NCBI GenBank assembly: GCA_049999805.1
Contig: JBNGIO010004090.1
Span: 1 to 29,365 of the forward strand
DNA: 29,365 bases
Reading direction: 5' to 3'
DNA from: Folioceros fuciformis
Lineage: Eukaryota; Anthocerotophyta; Anthocerotopsida; Anthocerotales
Program-made: the position numbers and the translations under genes
The notes under the pieces: generated by a model
What the model saw: the letters and a program-made list of their open reading frames with translations, nothing else
What the model was told of the DNA's origin: nothing
The model's database searches: none
Shown here: piece by piece, positions 1 to 11,479 of the stretch
Layout of the letters: each line of letters begins with the position of its first letter
Numbering within the stretch: position 1 is the first letter of the stretch

Positions 1-3000
1 CGCCTTGTACCTCTCTTGCCGCCCGGCGCACTCGGTGTCCGTCGCCGAAGGTCAGTGCTTCGTCCTTCCCTCCTTCCTCGCGCCTCTAATTTCGTGTCCG
101 CCGCTTACCGATCCGGTGGCCGTCCCCCGCGCAGAAAATGCGTTGCAGGCTTTGAGTGCCGCCTGGAATGGGAGGCTCGCGCTGGGCTGGACCTCCGCCA
201 ATGTTTGCGATTGGAATGGGGTGACGTGCTCCCCGGATGGCTCCCAGGTCCAGCAACTGTACGTCCACTTCCCCCCTCCTGGCCCGTGCTCTTGCCTCCT
301 CCTCGCCTTTAAGCCTCGTCTCCCACCGAGGCTTACTGTGGGATGGGAATGGCAGGAACTTGCAAAGCGAGAATGTGACGGGAGCTATTCCCCAGGAAAT
401 ACGAGACCTTGCCAACCTCCAAATTCTGTGAGTCTCGGATTGCTTCCGCCTCGCTGGGCCAGCATGGGAATCCTCGCTTCTTCTCTGACCTTCCGTCTGA
501 TCGCAGTGAGTTGGCCTTCATGCCTGGGCTGGGCGGCCAGCTTCCCGCACAGTTGGGTCTGCTCATCAATTTGGGCACGCTGTACGTCTCTTCACTCCAC
601 GCCAAGTCAGTCGTACTTGCTTGCCTTTCGTTTAGCGTCTGGCTTTCAGCACTCGTTGTGCTTCTGCAGGAATCTGCAACAATGCGCCTTCTCTGGACCT
701 ATTCCCGTGGAGCTAGGTCAACTGAAGAATCTTAAGTTCTTGTACGTCCATGCTTTCTATGTGCTAACCTATATATGTATGCTGCCTCGGTGCTTCTCTC
801 CTTGAGGTGAAGTGGGTGATGAGTGTCCACCTAGTCCATCTTCTGAATGGGGGCTCGGTTTGCTGTAACAGGGCGTTGAATGGCAACAATCTTAACGGAG
901 GAATACCTGCCCAGCTTGGTGCTCTTTCCGAACTCTACTGGTTTGATTTGTCTGACAACCAACTGCAGGGACCGATTCCAGTGTCTTCGACCTCTCCCAT
1001 TAATCTTGGCATGGACAATCTTACCGATGTCATCCACATGTGAGACTCTCGCTGTGCCGGACCGGCTTGCCCATACATTTTGCGTGCAAATTGGCTCATC
1101 TTTGTCTCAGAGCCATGTTTTCTCACCTCCTACTTTACATGTGCGCCAGGCATTTCAACAACAACAGTCTGTCAGGGGGATTACCGGTTGGAATACTGAA
1201 TCTCCCCAAGCTGCTTCATCTGTAAGCGCCTTCATTGAGTTGCTATTCCTCTTGCTCTTCCCGTCTCGCACCTCTCGCCTAATTCGCCTCTTTTGCGAGC
1301 AGATTACTGGACTCTAACAAGCTTGGTGGAGTAATTCCTCCTGAAATTGGAAATCTTGCGAGCCTGGAGATCCTGTACGTCCTGCAACTCATCTGATTTG
1401 CCCTTTGCTCACCAACCTGTGTCGACTAACACATGGAAAGGGGTGCTGCAGGAGGCTTCAACAAAATGCTTTCATTGGTGACATTCCCGCGGAAATCTCT
1501 CGACTCAGTGCCCTGGTGGAGTTGTACGTGTCTACAGCGCGTTCCTTTTCGTTTCTTCGGGGTTCCCGCATGTCACACTAGTGTTCCATGTTTTCGTTCA
1601 TTCCGCAATGAAGATTAAATCCTGTCTATCGACAACTACGTGCTCACACCATCGAGTTGGCTGTTTTCCAGACATCTCAACGACAATCAGCTAGATGGGA
1701 CTGTACCAGATCTATCAGTTGGGGGAGGATTGAGTAAACTTACGTTGTTGTAAGTGACATCCACCAGCCCTTGTCCTGCCTCGTATCCGGAGTCAAGTAA
1801 TGTTGTTCCTGAGTTGGGCTCAAATGTTATGTGTATCCCAGGGACGTGAGCAACAACAGCTTCACTTCTCAACCGTTTCCTCCATTCCTCGTTAACTTCC
1901 AAGAGCTCGTGACATTGTAAGACTTTGATTGAACTTCTTTCTCGCTTGCCCATGTTGTGTACAGACGATTAAGGTAAGCCTGCTAACTGTCTTTCTCCAT
2001 GTAGCGTGGCGTCTGGCTCCAATCTGGTTGGACCGATCCCCTCCAGCGTCTTCGCTTTGAAAGGCCTGAAAGAACTGTAAGTTCTACAACGTACCATTCC
2101 GCGTGCCCCTTGGACCTGGCCTGCTAATGCTGCTGCTTGGCCACGAGGCTCACAGTGAACAGTCATGATTTAGCAACCTGGTTGTCATCTTTTGGTTGGC
2201 AGGATTCTGAGCAACAATGCCTTGAATGGGACCTTGCGATTTGGTAGCCCTGTTTCATCGGGTCTGGACATTGTGTTACTGGATAACAATTTGATCGACG
2301 CTGTTGCTCAACCGCTCCCGTCGAACAGCTTTGACGACATTTCGTGAGTGCATGGTTCTATACTGTTGGACTTGTCATGTACCCTCTGGTGCCACAAGGC
2401 AGTTATCTCATTCTCTGCCTCTGCGAATGCAGGCTAGTGAACAACCCCGTGTGTGCCAACGGGGGTGGGGTCCTTCCAGCCCCTTGGTGTTCGGCACAAC
2501 CTGGACCGGTTCTCTTCTCTCGACAGGATTGTGGCGGAACGAAGTGCGATGGAACCAAGAGCCTGAATCGCTTCTGCGGATGCCGCTTCGCTCTGGCTGT
2601 GACCATTCAATTGACATCGCCGCCTTTCTCATATGTGAACAATGACAAGGTGACGCAGTTTGAGGCTCTTTTGTCCCAACAAACGTCCACACAGGTGGTT
2701 GTGCCAATTGCACAGTCTGCGCCCAACACCCGTATCAAGATGAGCTCACTGTTCTTCGCTAGTGACGGTGGAGATTTGGATCTTGTTACTGCGAGAGCTA
2801 TAGTGGCAAACCTGTCAGGCCAAGTGATTGCGATTGCGGGATTTGGTCCCTACTTGGTTTTCACACCTCCTCCAATCGAGTATCCTCCTCTGAGTAAGAA
2901 CATCTGTCCCAGTGATTGCCTGGCTTGCATGCTGGATCAAGTCTTGGTTTTTCCTAATGGCCCTGGTGTGCGTTCAGTTCTTTCCAGGAAATCAAAAATG

Positions 3001-4413
3001 TCAGCTGGAGCGATAGTCGGGATACTTATAGCAGCTCTGGTCGTTGTGCTTCTCGTTGCTGGTATAGCATGGTATGCCTTCAGGCAGAAGAAGAGGGCTG
3101 ACAAGGCTGAAGTGTTAAGCAAGCCATTTGGTATGTGTTTGGAAAGAGAAACGGGTTTGACAACTGCGTGATCCCTTGTCGGGCCTGCCTGCTAACTCAC
3201 TTTTCGCTTATGCAGCCTCGTGGCCCGGAAAGGGAACAGGAGATGGCGGGGGTGCTCCCCAATTGAAAGGGGCTCGGTGGTTCTCATTTTCCGACCTGAA
3301 AAAAGCTACAGGCAGTTTTGTTGAAAGTAATGAGATAGGAGTGGGGGGGTATGGCAAGGTTTACAAAGGCAGACTTGAGTCAGGAGAGATTGTGGCCGTG
3401 AAGAGGGCGCAAGAAGGTTCAATGCAAGGGGCTGCCGAGTTCAAGACAGAGATAGAGCTTCTTTCCAGGGTTCATCACAGGAACCTTGTGGGCCTTGTTG
3501 GCTTCTGTTACGAACAAGGGGAGCAAATGTTGGTCTATGAGTTCATGGCAAATGGCACATTGAGGGAGCACCTTCTTGGTTTGTTTTCGTCCGACTACTG
3601 CTCCTCACTCGTTACTCCTCTTGGTTGGCACGTGTCATGTTTGTTGAGGGTGTATGGGTGTGCTCTCCCTGCAGGTAAGATTGGGGTGCCTCTCAGCTGG
3701 AGCTTAAGATTGAGCATAGCCTTGGGCTCTGCTAGAGGGCTTGCTTACCTACACGACCTAGCCAATCCACCAATCATTCACCGAGATGTCAAGTCCAGTA
3801 ACATTCTACTGGACGACAAGATGATCGCAAAGGTGGCTGATTTTGGCCTCTCCAAACTGGCACCAGATGGCGATGGCAAGGCTCACGTTTCAACACAGGT
3901 CAAGGGTACGCTGGTAAGTGATTTGGGTGTACGTGGCGCTTGCTTTGCTTTCTCGTAGTTGCGTCGGTCTCTTTTACCTCTTCACCTTTTCTGGTACAGG
4001 GATATTTAGACCCCGAATACTACATGACACAACAGCTGTCCGACAAGAGTGATGTTTACAGCTTTGGTGTGGTCCTCCTCGAGATAATCACAGCCAAGCA
4101 GCCTATCGAACGAGGGAAATACATTGTGCGTGAAGTGAAGACAGCACTGGATAAAGGGGGCATGGCTGCCTTGCGACCTCTTCTCGACCCATTTGTCACA
4201 GACTACAATCCCCAGGATCTGAAGACGTTCTTGGACCTTGCACTTCGATGCGTTGAAGAGGCTGCAGCAGATCGACCAACCATGGGAGAGGTTGTAAGGG
4301 ACTTGGAGGCTCTGATGGGACAAAGCTACCCCGATTCCGGCAACGTCACTATTAATGTGAACGAGAAGTACGACTCAGGGGAATATGCAGCAGACCTTCC
4401 GGCTGCTCGATAG
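1..4413 (+). CDS. LRR receptor-like kinase, LRR VIII-1 (HPCA1-like) type, 5'-truncated
   Basis: Plasma-membrane receptor serine/threonine kinase. My exons: 1-50 (partial), 135-258, 356-427, 507-581, 670-741, 872-1039, 1150-1221, 1303-1374, 1452-1523, 1672-1749, 1842-1916, 2005-2076, 2203-2343, 2433-2893, 2978-3130, 3216-3578, 3675-3913, 4000-4413. They give about 923 residues in one frame; only the signal-peptide start is missing. In order: LRR N-cap (WNGVTC), about 12 LRRs mostly one per exon, a Cys-rich juxtamembrane region (CGGTKC then CGC), one membrane helix near 3010-3075, then a kinase with glycine loop [16 protein letters not shown] lysine, HRDVKSSN and DFGLSK, so an active RD kinase. 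The strings [13 protein letters not shown] and [13 protein letters not shown] are typical of the VIII-1 kinases. That family includes HPCA1/CARD1, which senses extracellular hydrogen peroxide and quinones; ligand here is unknown. Intron 2894-2977 is optional by frame (84 nt). Family call is firm; ligand is not. Confidence 0.93.
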
Positions 4414-4899
4414 TGTGGGGTTTTCAGAGCACGGAGTTTATTTCTAGACCTCTCCTGCCTCGGCGGGTTGAATTGAAACGTTGAGCGCCTCTTCATCTTG
4501 GTACTCTCCGTCCATGTTCCTCGGGAGAACAGACTTGGAGTCGCGTTGTGGATTCATTGCCACGTTTCCAAGATGGAAGAGGCGGGGATGTTCGGAAGTC
4601 GGTGGGGCTGGCCATGATCCTGTACGAGTCTGAATCCCATTTCTTGCATTTAAAAGTTGTGGTGTGAATTTTCTTGCATTTTTTGATCTGAGACCTTCTG
4701 TGCGTGGACGACGTTCCACATTTTGTTCCTGAGCGTGGCCATGAATGGATGGCCAGGTCTCGGAATTGTAGTATTTAACTTGTTCAACACACTGTGCATG
4801 CACACTCAACAGTGGAGTCTGCCCACCTGTAGCTCACTAGATCAACTCTCTGGACTTTATTGCACTTCATCAATGGACCATTTGTCTTGCAGTCTTGCC
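4414..4899. other. Convergent 3' intergenic region
   Basis: Lies between the stop of the receptor kinase (+) and the stop of the GPDH gene (-), so it should hold both 3' UTRs and polyadenylation sites. I see no coding exon. A short direct repeat, TTTCTTGCATTT, occurs twice near 4642 and 4670. No clear AATAAA signal or RNA gene was recognised. Confidence 0.6.
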
Positions 4900-7147
4900 T
4901 CAAGGCTTCTTCACATCGGCTTCTTCTATCTCCCTGGGAGTGTGCTCGCTGTACTCCACGATGGATGCAGGCGGAAGTTGGCCCGTGGCAATGGAGTGAA
5001 CGGTCGAAAAGAGTGGAAAGGCTTGCTCCCAGCCCCTTGCCCTGAGCACTTCGAACACCTCCGCAGCTGTCAGCACACCCTGCCGTCCAAGCTGTTCGTC
5101 AGCCTTCAGCGCGAACTGACAAGCAGGGCCCAGGTGGGCAGGGACATTCATGCCGGGTGAACGCGAACATCCATACCTGGAGCTTCTGTCCTTGGAGGAG
5201 TTCTGCTTCCAGATCGTCAAATGAGCTGCCGTATTCCAAGGAGTGAAGCCACGTGATCAGCTCCACTTTAGGGTTCTAGAAGACGCAACAACCTTAAAGG
5301 ATGCAAACGCGTACCGTTGGCCACCGGCCTTGGCGAATGCTTCGGCCACCTTTCTGTTGCGACCGCCAACTGCGGGAGTGACAAGTAGAGCGTACAATGA
5401 GGCTACAGTTACAGAGAGAGATCACAGGGCTTCCGCAAAGTTGATGCGAAGGAGTGGCAACATTACGGCACGTAGTGATCAGATCAGCCACTCCACAGCT
5501 CTCAAAGAACGTCGTGTCTCGTACTGAAGGGAACAATTTCTTCGATAAGGAGCGCATCTCGCTGAAGCCGATTCTCATGATTGCAGCCTGCATCCAGTCA
5601 CGTCGGGCTTGGCGATTGCAAGCAAACTGGGCCCCAATGATTTTGCTGTTCAAGCTTGGAGAATATGCATACCTTAGTATTGTTGCCCATCTGCAAGCCA
5701 TCCACCAAACCTATCAAGCAGACGATGTGGATCAGTAATAGCCCGACGGTATACAAGATGTTCAGCTTGAACATGTCTCTGTCGCTACCTGCGGCGATGG
5801 CAACGACATTTTTCAATGTTCCACAGAGCTCCACACCCTCCACGTCTTCCACCTGCGGAGGACCGTCCACTTGAGCGGCTTGAGGCATATCCTTCGACCA
5901 GCAGCATTCGAGGACTGAAATCTCACCGCGGTCACTTTGAAATACGGTGTAGCAAAAGCTTGCACCCATCTGTCTGCTGTGCTCCGGTCTCCTCTGTAAC
6001 CAACCGTGGCTTCGCTGAAGAGTTCAATCGCGATCTGCCCAGCCGAGAAGACAAGGATGGATAAGCCAATTTCTATAGTTCCAGTTCAGTTCAGGTCATC
6101 GACATCCATATGCCAAACACATGAAGTACCTCGTTAGCAATGTTGGCTCCCATGAGCACAGAGCATTCTATACCAAGCTGCTCTGAGATCTCGGCAGAAA
6201 CCATGCGGGGGCCCTCCCTTTTCATCTGTGAAGGAATCCGGGGAACTCATCAGGAGGAAAAATGTTGACAACATTGGCATCCCAGATGCACAAGGTGTGC
6301 ACTCACCTCCATCCCCTTAATCAATGAAATGGCCTTGGCATCACTTCTTATCTTTCCTTTCATCCTCCTGCAAATTCCTTGAATGAACTGGTGTGGAGTG
6401 ACGAAAACCAGCATGGTAGCATCCCTTACTGATGAAAGCAGTCCAGGGTTAATAACAGACCACAAACAATTTCGGTAACAAAATTGCTTTCTAAGACGAG
6501 GAATGGCAGGAAAGCTGCAAGAGTACCTGTGTTCTCGAGGTCAGGATCAGCAACGACGTTCTCACCCAGGTGAATACTCGGCAGGTACTTGGCATTCACC
6601 TGAAACGTCCATAACTAGAAGCGTCAGAGGTTGAAAATCCATCAACGATTGAAAATTCTGTACAGTCTCACAAAAATGTTGGGGTCTGTGAGATGTTGGG
6701 TGTGTGATCCTCATAACCTTCTTTTCATTGATGTGTTCAGAAAGTTTGGCTCCACAAGGTAGGATTTCTTCGTACACCCACATCCTCACCTCATCTGCGG
6801 ATGCACTCCCACACAGAGACACATGTTTTTCATCTGCCAGACCAGAACACAATCTGCTACCCCGTGACGAAAAGGTGGACAAGAATTGGGCTGAACGCAC
6901 CATGGAAAGAGATCTGGGAACGCGCGTTGCTGGCCAACAGCTTGGCTGCCACGCTACCCCAATTTCCGCTCCCGATAACTGCAATTTTTTGCTTTCCAGG
7001 AGCCAATGCATCGTGTTCGCTGTTATGTTGCACACCGTCACTCAGAGGCTGGGCATCAACCACCTCAACCCCTGGAGCCATGGCCTGTGGTCGCAGCAAG
7101 AAAATGCCGCAGCGATGAACAAACGTTATAACAGTCCTGACTCTCAT
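4900..7147 (-). CDS. GPDHC1: NAD-dependent glycerol-3-phosphate dehydrogenase, cytosolic plant type
   Basis: Reduces dihydroxyacetone phosphate to glycerol-3-phosphate with NADH, feeding glycerolipid synthesis and the cytosolic G3P shuttle. Twelve exons, in order of translation: 7147-6901, 6794-6718, 6599-6527, 6428-6307, 6225-6130, 6034-5927, 5852-5789, 5710-5673, 5587-5467, 5369-5315, 5225-5177, 5079-4900. They total 1230 nt, 409 residues, with phases agreeing at every junction. The Rossmann motif GSGNWG is at about residues 59-64. The C-terminal domain carries CGTLKNVVAIAAG with the catalytic lysine, MGNNTKAAIMRIG, FFESCGVADLITTC and LLQGQKLQGV. Length and motif order match plant GPDHc proteins. 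The start is uncertain: ATG at 7147 gives a 22-residue hydrophobic-leaning leader, and a second in-frame ATG at 7081 (MAPGVEV) would give a plain cytosolic protein. It runs in the same direction as the three - strand genes to its right. Confidence 0.93.
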
Positions 7148-7985
7148 ACTGAATTTCGTCCTCTAGCTGGTACGGGACGCCAGACACATTCCCAAACAAA
7201 CAGAACCTGCCTCTTTGGGAAGAATGGCCAGTGAAATTCGCATGCAGCTCGGCTGATAACAACGGCACGCACGCACCGGAATGGAATGCTGGTGATTCGA
7301 GAACAGGTGGATTGAATGCCTTAATGTAGGACAGTGAAGTTGTCCTCTTGCTCTGGGATTCTCGGGAGGTTTCACCTGCTCCTCTCCTTGCCCAACACCT
7401 CTCTCTTCCAGGACCGACCGACTCCCGCATCCCCTTGCTGTCCAGCGATTGTTCCTAGGGCCAAGCATTCGAAAGGAGGTCCTCGCGGCGGACGGCGCTT
7501 CAGTTCCTGGAAGCCCACATTGGGATGTGCGAGCCTGCGTCTTCCTGTGCACATCTCCGAAATTTGAAGCTTCGATCGTACGGAGAGGCCAAGAGGGCGG
7601 CATCGGGCTTCCCGCTCCCTCTGCATGTTGGGACGGAGGTCATCGGTACTACAGTGGATCGATCATTAGATGCTGCTTCATGTTTGAGATGGATGAAGAA
7701 GAGGACTCGGTGCATACATTGAAAGCACAAGACAAGCCAGATGCTGGTCTCATCTGAAGGAAAAATGGTCACACTAGTTGTCAGATCCAGGCTCGAATGA
7801 TCTCGAGATACTCGGTAACTAGCTGATCTCCGTCTCCCTTATCCGTCTGAGCCATGAGAGTCTCCGGCGGGTAGACCTATCTGGTCCGGATAGGGACAAG
7901 CGCATGGGTTGCTGTACAGTGTACAGAAGGGTGGTGGTGAACATGAGCCCGCCCTCGCCCAGCTGCCGGGATGTGTTAAACCCTG
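7148..7985. other. Intergenic: GPDH upstream region and CSP41b 3' region
   Basis: About 840 bp between the GPDH start and the CSP41b stop, both on the - strand. It should contain the GPDH promoter and 5' UTR (near 7150-7600) and the CSP41b 3' UTR. Several open frames of 80-146 codons overlap here on both strands (for example 7163-7603 -), but none resembles a known family and they overlap one another, as expected for chance frames in GC-rich DNA. An unannotated 5' UTR exon cannot be excluded. Confidence 0.5.
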
Positions 7986-10024
7986 TCATGCAGCAACAGG
8001 AATCTTGGCACCGACTTTGCTCAAGATCTCGTCATCTGTTGAGAAGTCGGCAGCCTTCCGGAAAGTGCCCCGGCCGAAGTCCAAACCGTAGGAGTGGGCC
8101 AAGCCGTCGACAAGGCCGAATTCTGGGGCCCATCCCAGCTCCTTCTTAGCCTTGGCTATGGAAGTGAAGAAATGCTGCACACCCCGTAGCCCCGACTCAG
8201 AACATGGCACCACGGGCTGCCATTGCAAATGTCGCAAAGTCACATGCAATTGCGGTGTACCTGATCGCGGAGAGGAAAGGGTTTCTTCTTGCCGAAGTCG
8301 AATTCCTTGGGGTTGTAGTGCACTAACTCCGGGGCAGGGAACCCGCCAGCCTGAAGGTGGCGAGTCGAAGCTTAGTAGGAGGGCTTCCCGTGGGCATCCA
8401 TACTTACAGAACTCGTGAAGCAGTAAGTACCTCTGCGCAGGCCTTGGCGATGCCATCGAAAGTCACGTATTTCTCGCCGGAGATGTTGTAGATCTCCCCG
8501 TAGGCGGTCTCATTCCCTAACACTGTGACGAATGCCCTGGCTAGGTCCTGCAGTCACAAGCGGATGCAAAGTTTTGTCACACAAAGCGCCTAGCCTAGGT
8601 GATGGTGAATGCAAGACGACAACCCTGAAACACACAAACCTGGACATGGCCGAGTTGGGTGATTTGCAGACCAGAGCTTGGCACAGGGATTGGACGATTG
8701 GCTTTCAGTCGGTGGAAGAACCATTCCTCTACTGGGTTGTAGTTGAGGGGGCCGTAAATGTAAACTGGTCTGAGGGATGTCCAAGGGGTGCTTTTGCTGG
8801 CAAGCAAGGACTCTGTGTCGAGTTTGCCCTTGTGCCTACTCTTGGGGTCCACAGCATCTACCTGCAGACGCGGCCTCCGTTAGACCACATCCTCCTCACA
8901 TGACTCTGGTACGACGAAGAGGACAAGAGAGGATGGACTGAGCGTACTTCGTAGTGCGGAGGCAGGTCGGTCTTCAAATACACACCAGCTGACGAGCAGT
9001 AAATGTACCTGCAGACAGAGGAGCCATGGCATGGCGGTGAGAAGAATCCGTTTCCTTCTCATCACTGTTGGATTCGGAAGAGGGGCTGCTTTAGCTTACT
9101 GCTCGAGGCTTGGTAGCGCCTCGAGGATGGGCTCCACCTCTGCCGCTTCCCGTCCTGTTTCAGGGACCTGGAATGAGCCCCCAGCAAGAAAGACGGCGGT
9201 GAGCAACATAGCTCAGGAAGGATGACTGACCATTTATGTCATAGACAACATCGAAGCCCGTGCCTGCAAGCTTGCCCTTGAGCCCTTCAAAATCCTGGCG
9301 GTCTCCTTGAATGTGCTTCACCTGTTCAAACATGAAAACATCAGTGCTGCCGTCTCGGTTTCCCTGATGCGTGCACGACACAACGTTTCCTGCAGAATCT
9401 GGATGAACCGTGGGCTACCTTGGAGGCGTAAGCACTGTATTCCGAGTCTTCTTCTCCTGGCAGTTGCTGGGTAATTGGCGCTTTGCCTCGCGTGAAGAGT
9501 GTGACCTGCAAACAGCAAAGATAAACAGCGGTGGTTAACGCTGGGACTACTGGGAATGCATGTGCAGCACTCTCAAAAGGCTGTGAGCTTCACCTCGTGG
9601 CCATCCTTGACCAGGAGTCTGGCAAGATAGATGCCGATGAACCGCGTGCCACCCATCATCAGAATCTTCTTAGGAGCCACAGCGGCGCATCGTGCTCCTT
9701 GCTGCCTCTCCCGCTTCACAACGCACAGGCTATTGCTTGCCTGCACAACCTGGCAATCTCACACGCGATAATCACAATCCGCAAATGCTGACTCAATACA
9801 CTCCTCTGAAATTCATTCAGCATGACGGCCACGACGCCCACCTGCTGCGTGTGCTGGCTGGAGGCCAAATCGTGGCAGTGCAGGCCCGAGAAAGAGGCCT
9901 GCAGCCTGCTGGAAGACGCAGCCAGACTGGCGTTCTTGCCATTGCTGCAGCGGCAGGGATTTCCTTTGGAGATGGAGACGGTGGCAGCACCAGTAGCCAC
10001 AGCAGCTGCATTCACGGCAGCCAT
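7986..10024 (-). CDS. CSP41B: Chloroplast stem-loop-binding protein CSP41b (atypical SDR/epimerase family)
   Basis: Plastid RNA-binding protein of the NAD-epimerase-like SDR superfamily. In plants CSP41a/b bind and stabilise plastid mRNAs and rRNA. Ten exons: 10024-9842, 9740-9594, 9505-9419, 9321-9231, 9154-9100, 9008-8948, 8861-8640, 8547-8431, 8350-8261, 8174-7986; 1242 nt, 413 residues. The first exon (about 61 residues, starting MAAVNAAAVATG) is rich in Ala/Ser and looks like a chloroplast transit peptide. The mature part has the nucleotide-binding motif GGTRFIGIYLARLLV, then YIYCSSAGVYLKTDLP, RPVYIYGPLNYNPVEEWFFH, NISGEKYVTFDGIAKACA, HYNPKEFDFGKKKPFPLRDQ and the C-terminal LDFGRGTFRKAADFSTDD. 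These are signatures of CSP41b rather than CSP41a. It is slightly longer than the approximately 380 residues usual in land plants, through the N-terminus. Start chosen as the first ATG of the transit-peptide-like stretch; an in-frame upstream ATG at 10093 exists. Confidence 0.94.
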
Positions 10025-10351
10025 TTCCGCGGGGCGCAATGGAGCATCGCCCACGTACCAGACGGATAGCTTACTTTCGTATCTTCTTCTCAAGTTCTAT
10101 CCACAACGATCGCCAGCCCCTCGTTTCTTACGTGCAGTAGATTACAGATATTTGGGAATTTCTGGTTCCGATCCAGCACGCCTCCTTGTCGCGATTCCGC
10201 GATTCCTGCACTCGGTAAGCTAAAGCGAAGAGTGCGTAATGGTAAAGAGGGTGATGAAATCCTGGAGATGGCTTCATGATTGGCGTGCAAAAGGAGAGCA
10301 CGGGTCCCTGGGCATGCGTCCGGTTTCATTGGAGGGTACAAAGAAGCCATC
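10025..10351. other. Intergenic: CSP41b promoter and 3' region of the next - strand gene
   Basis: A short spacer of 327 bp between the stop of the plastid membrane-protein gene and the CSP41b start, both on the - strand. It must include the CSP41b promoter and 5' leader. No further coding exon, RNA gene or clear TATA box was seen. Confidence 0.5.
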
Positions 10352-11479
10352 TCATCTCCTGGCGTCGCGGATCGACCTGAGGACAGTCCACATGAAAGTG
10401 GAGACGAAGAAGAGGAGAGCGAACACGATGACGGCATATTTCACGCCTAGGCTCACCACCAGATTCATCAATATCCCTGCAATGACCACCCCGAAGAAGT
10501 TGGCCCAGACTGCATTCCAAAACGGCATGCCCAGGACATACGCGGCTATGGCTCCGGTCCACGCCCCTGTGCCGGGGAACGGGACAGCCACAAACAGCAT
10601 GAGGCCTAGCCACTGGAATTCCTGGATTGGCCCGGCTTTCCTTCTGGTTTTCTCGAACAAGCGGTGGAAGAAGGTCCTGGCTCTGCTGCTTCTTCTCGAC
10701 AAGAAGTCCGAGAGGCTTCCCAGGTAGAGCAGGATAATTGGCACCGGCACCATGTTCCTGCAGTCAGTCTCACGGAGTCATCACGGGGGGGTTCAGCGGG
10801 CAGCAGCAGCAAAGTGTTAACCCTTTCCGAAGCCCAGCATTCGCAGAGGACAGCAGTCACTCACTCACCCGACGACGGCCAGAATGTAGCCTTTCCAGGG
10901 ATCCAGCTGTAGCCAGTACCCGATGGGCACGGCACCACGGAGCTCCAGCACGGGCAGCATGGCGGTGGTGAACACGATGGCCTCGTCCGCCCAGCCCGAG
11001 CGTCTCAGGAAGTCCGCCACCCGAAGGCCCAGGCTGGAGGAGCCGATGGAGTCTGCTGCAGCGTTTGCCGTCCCCGCCGACAAGAGCATCGGCAGCCATG
11101 GCAGCAGCAAGAGCACTCCCTTCAGGACATTGGCTGGCCATGGCGGGGGTTCAAAGGGCATGCACTCTTGAGCGTGAGATTGCACCTGGTCATCACATCC
11201 GGCGGCCCTGGCCTTTGCTGGGGATGACTGCAGTCTGCGCCGGCGGCTCTGTGAAACCTGCAGGGGAGCAACCAGGACACAGTGAACCTCAATGCGTGCA
11301 GGCCCATCACAGGTAACAAGCACAGGAGTCCTAACCGTGAGAGCGATTCTGCCATGTGCCTGAGCCGCCGCGTGTTTGAACGAGGCCGAGCGGGGGGGGC
11401 TGATAACAGGGGTCCGAGAATGAGGTTCCAGGGAGTTCCCAGCTACATGGATGCTCGGGGCGTAGGCGGCGGCGGCCAT
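10352..11479 (-). CDS. Small multi-drug export family membrane protein (PF06695 type), predicted plastid-targeted
   Basis: Integral membrane protein of the family Pfam calls 'putative small multi-drug export protein' (bacterial COG2426 relatives, one nuclear gene in plants). Transport substrate is unproven. Two exons: 11479-10869 and 10757-10352, about 338 residues. The conserved core reads LPVLELRGAVPIGYWL, NMVPVPIILLYLG, FVAVPFPGTGAWTGAIAAY, FFGVVIAGILM and a final hydrophobic helix; it has four or more likely membrane segments. The first 100 or so residues are Ala/Ser/Arg-rich without acidic clusters, like a transit peptide, and are followed by a hydrophobic stretch ending AGTANAAADS, which resembles a thylakoid-type cleavage site. 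I chose ATG 11479 because it has a good context (followed by GCCGCC); an upstream in-frame ATG exists at 11554. A 78-nt in-frame stretch (11335-11258) has GT...AG ends and could be an intron, which would shorten the protein to about 312 residues. Confidence 0.85.

Noticed and set aside
7163-7757. Several overlapping open frames of 80-146 codons on both strands
   Set aside because: No domain or family resemblance, strong overlap between frames and GC-rich context; treated as UTR/promoter DNA.
10090-11171. Long + strand frames opposite the plastid membrane-protein gene
   Set aside because: They are antisense shadows of a conserved, spliced - strand gene with GC-rich codons and show no protein resemblance.
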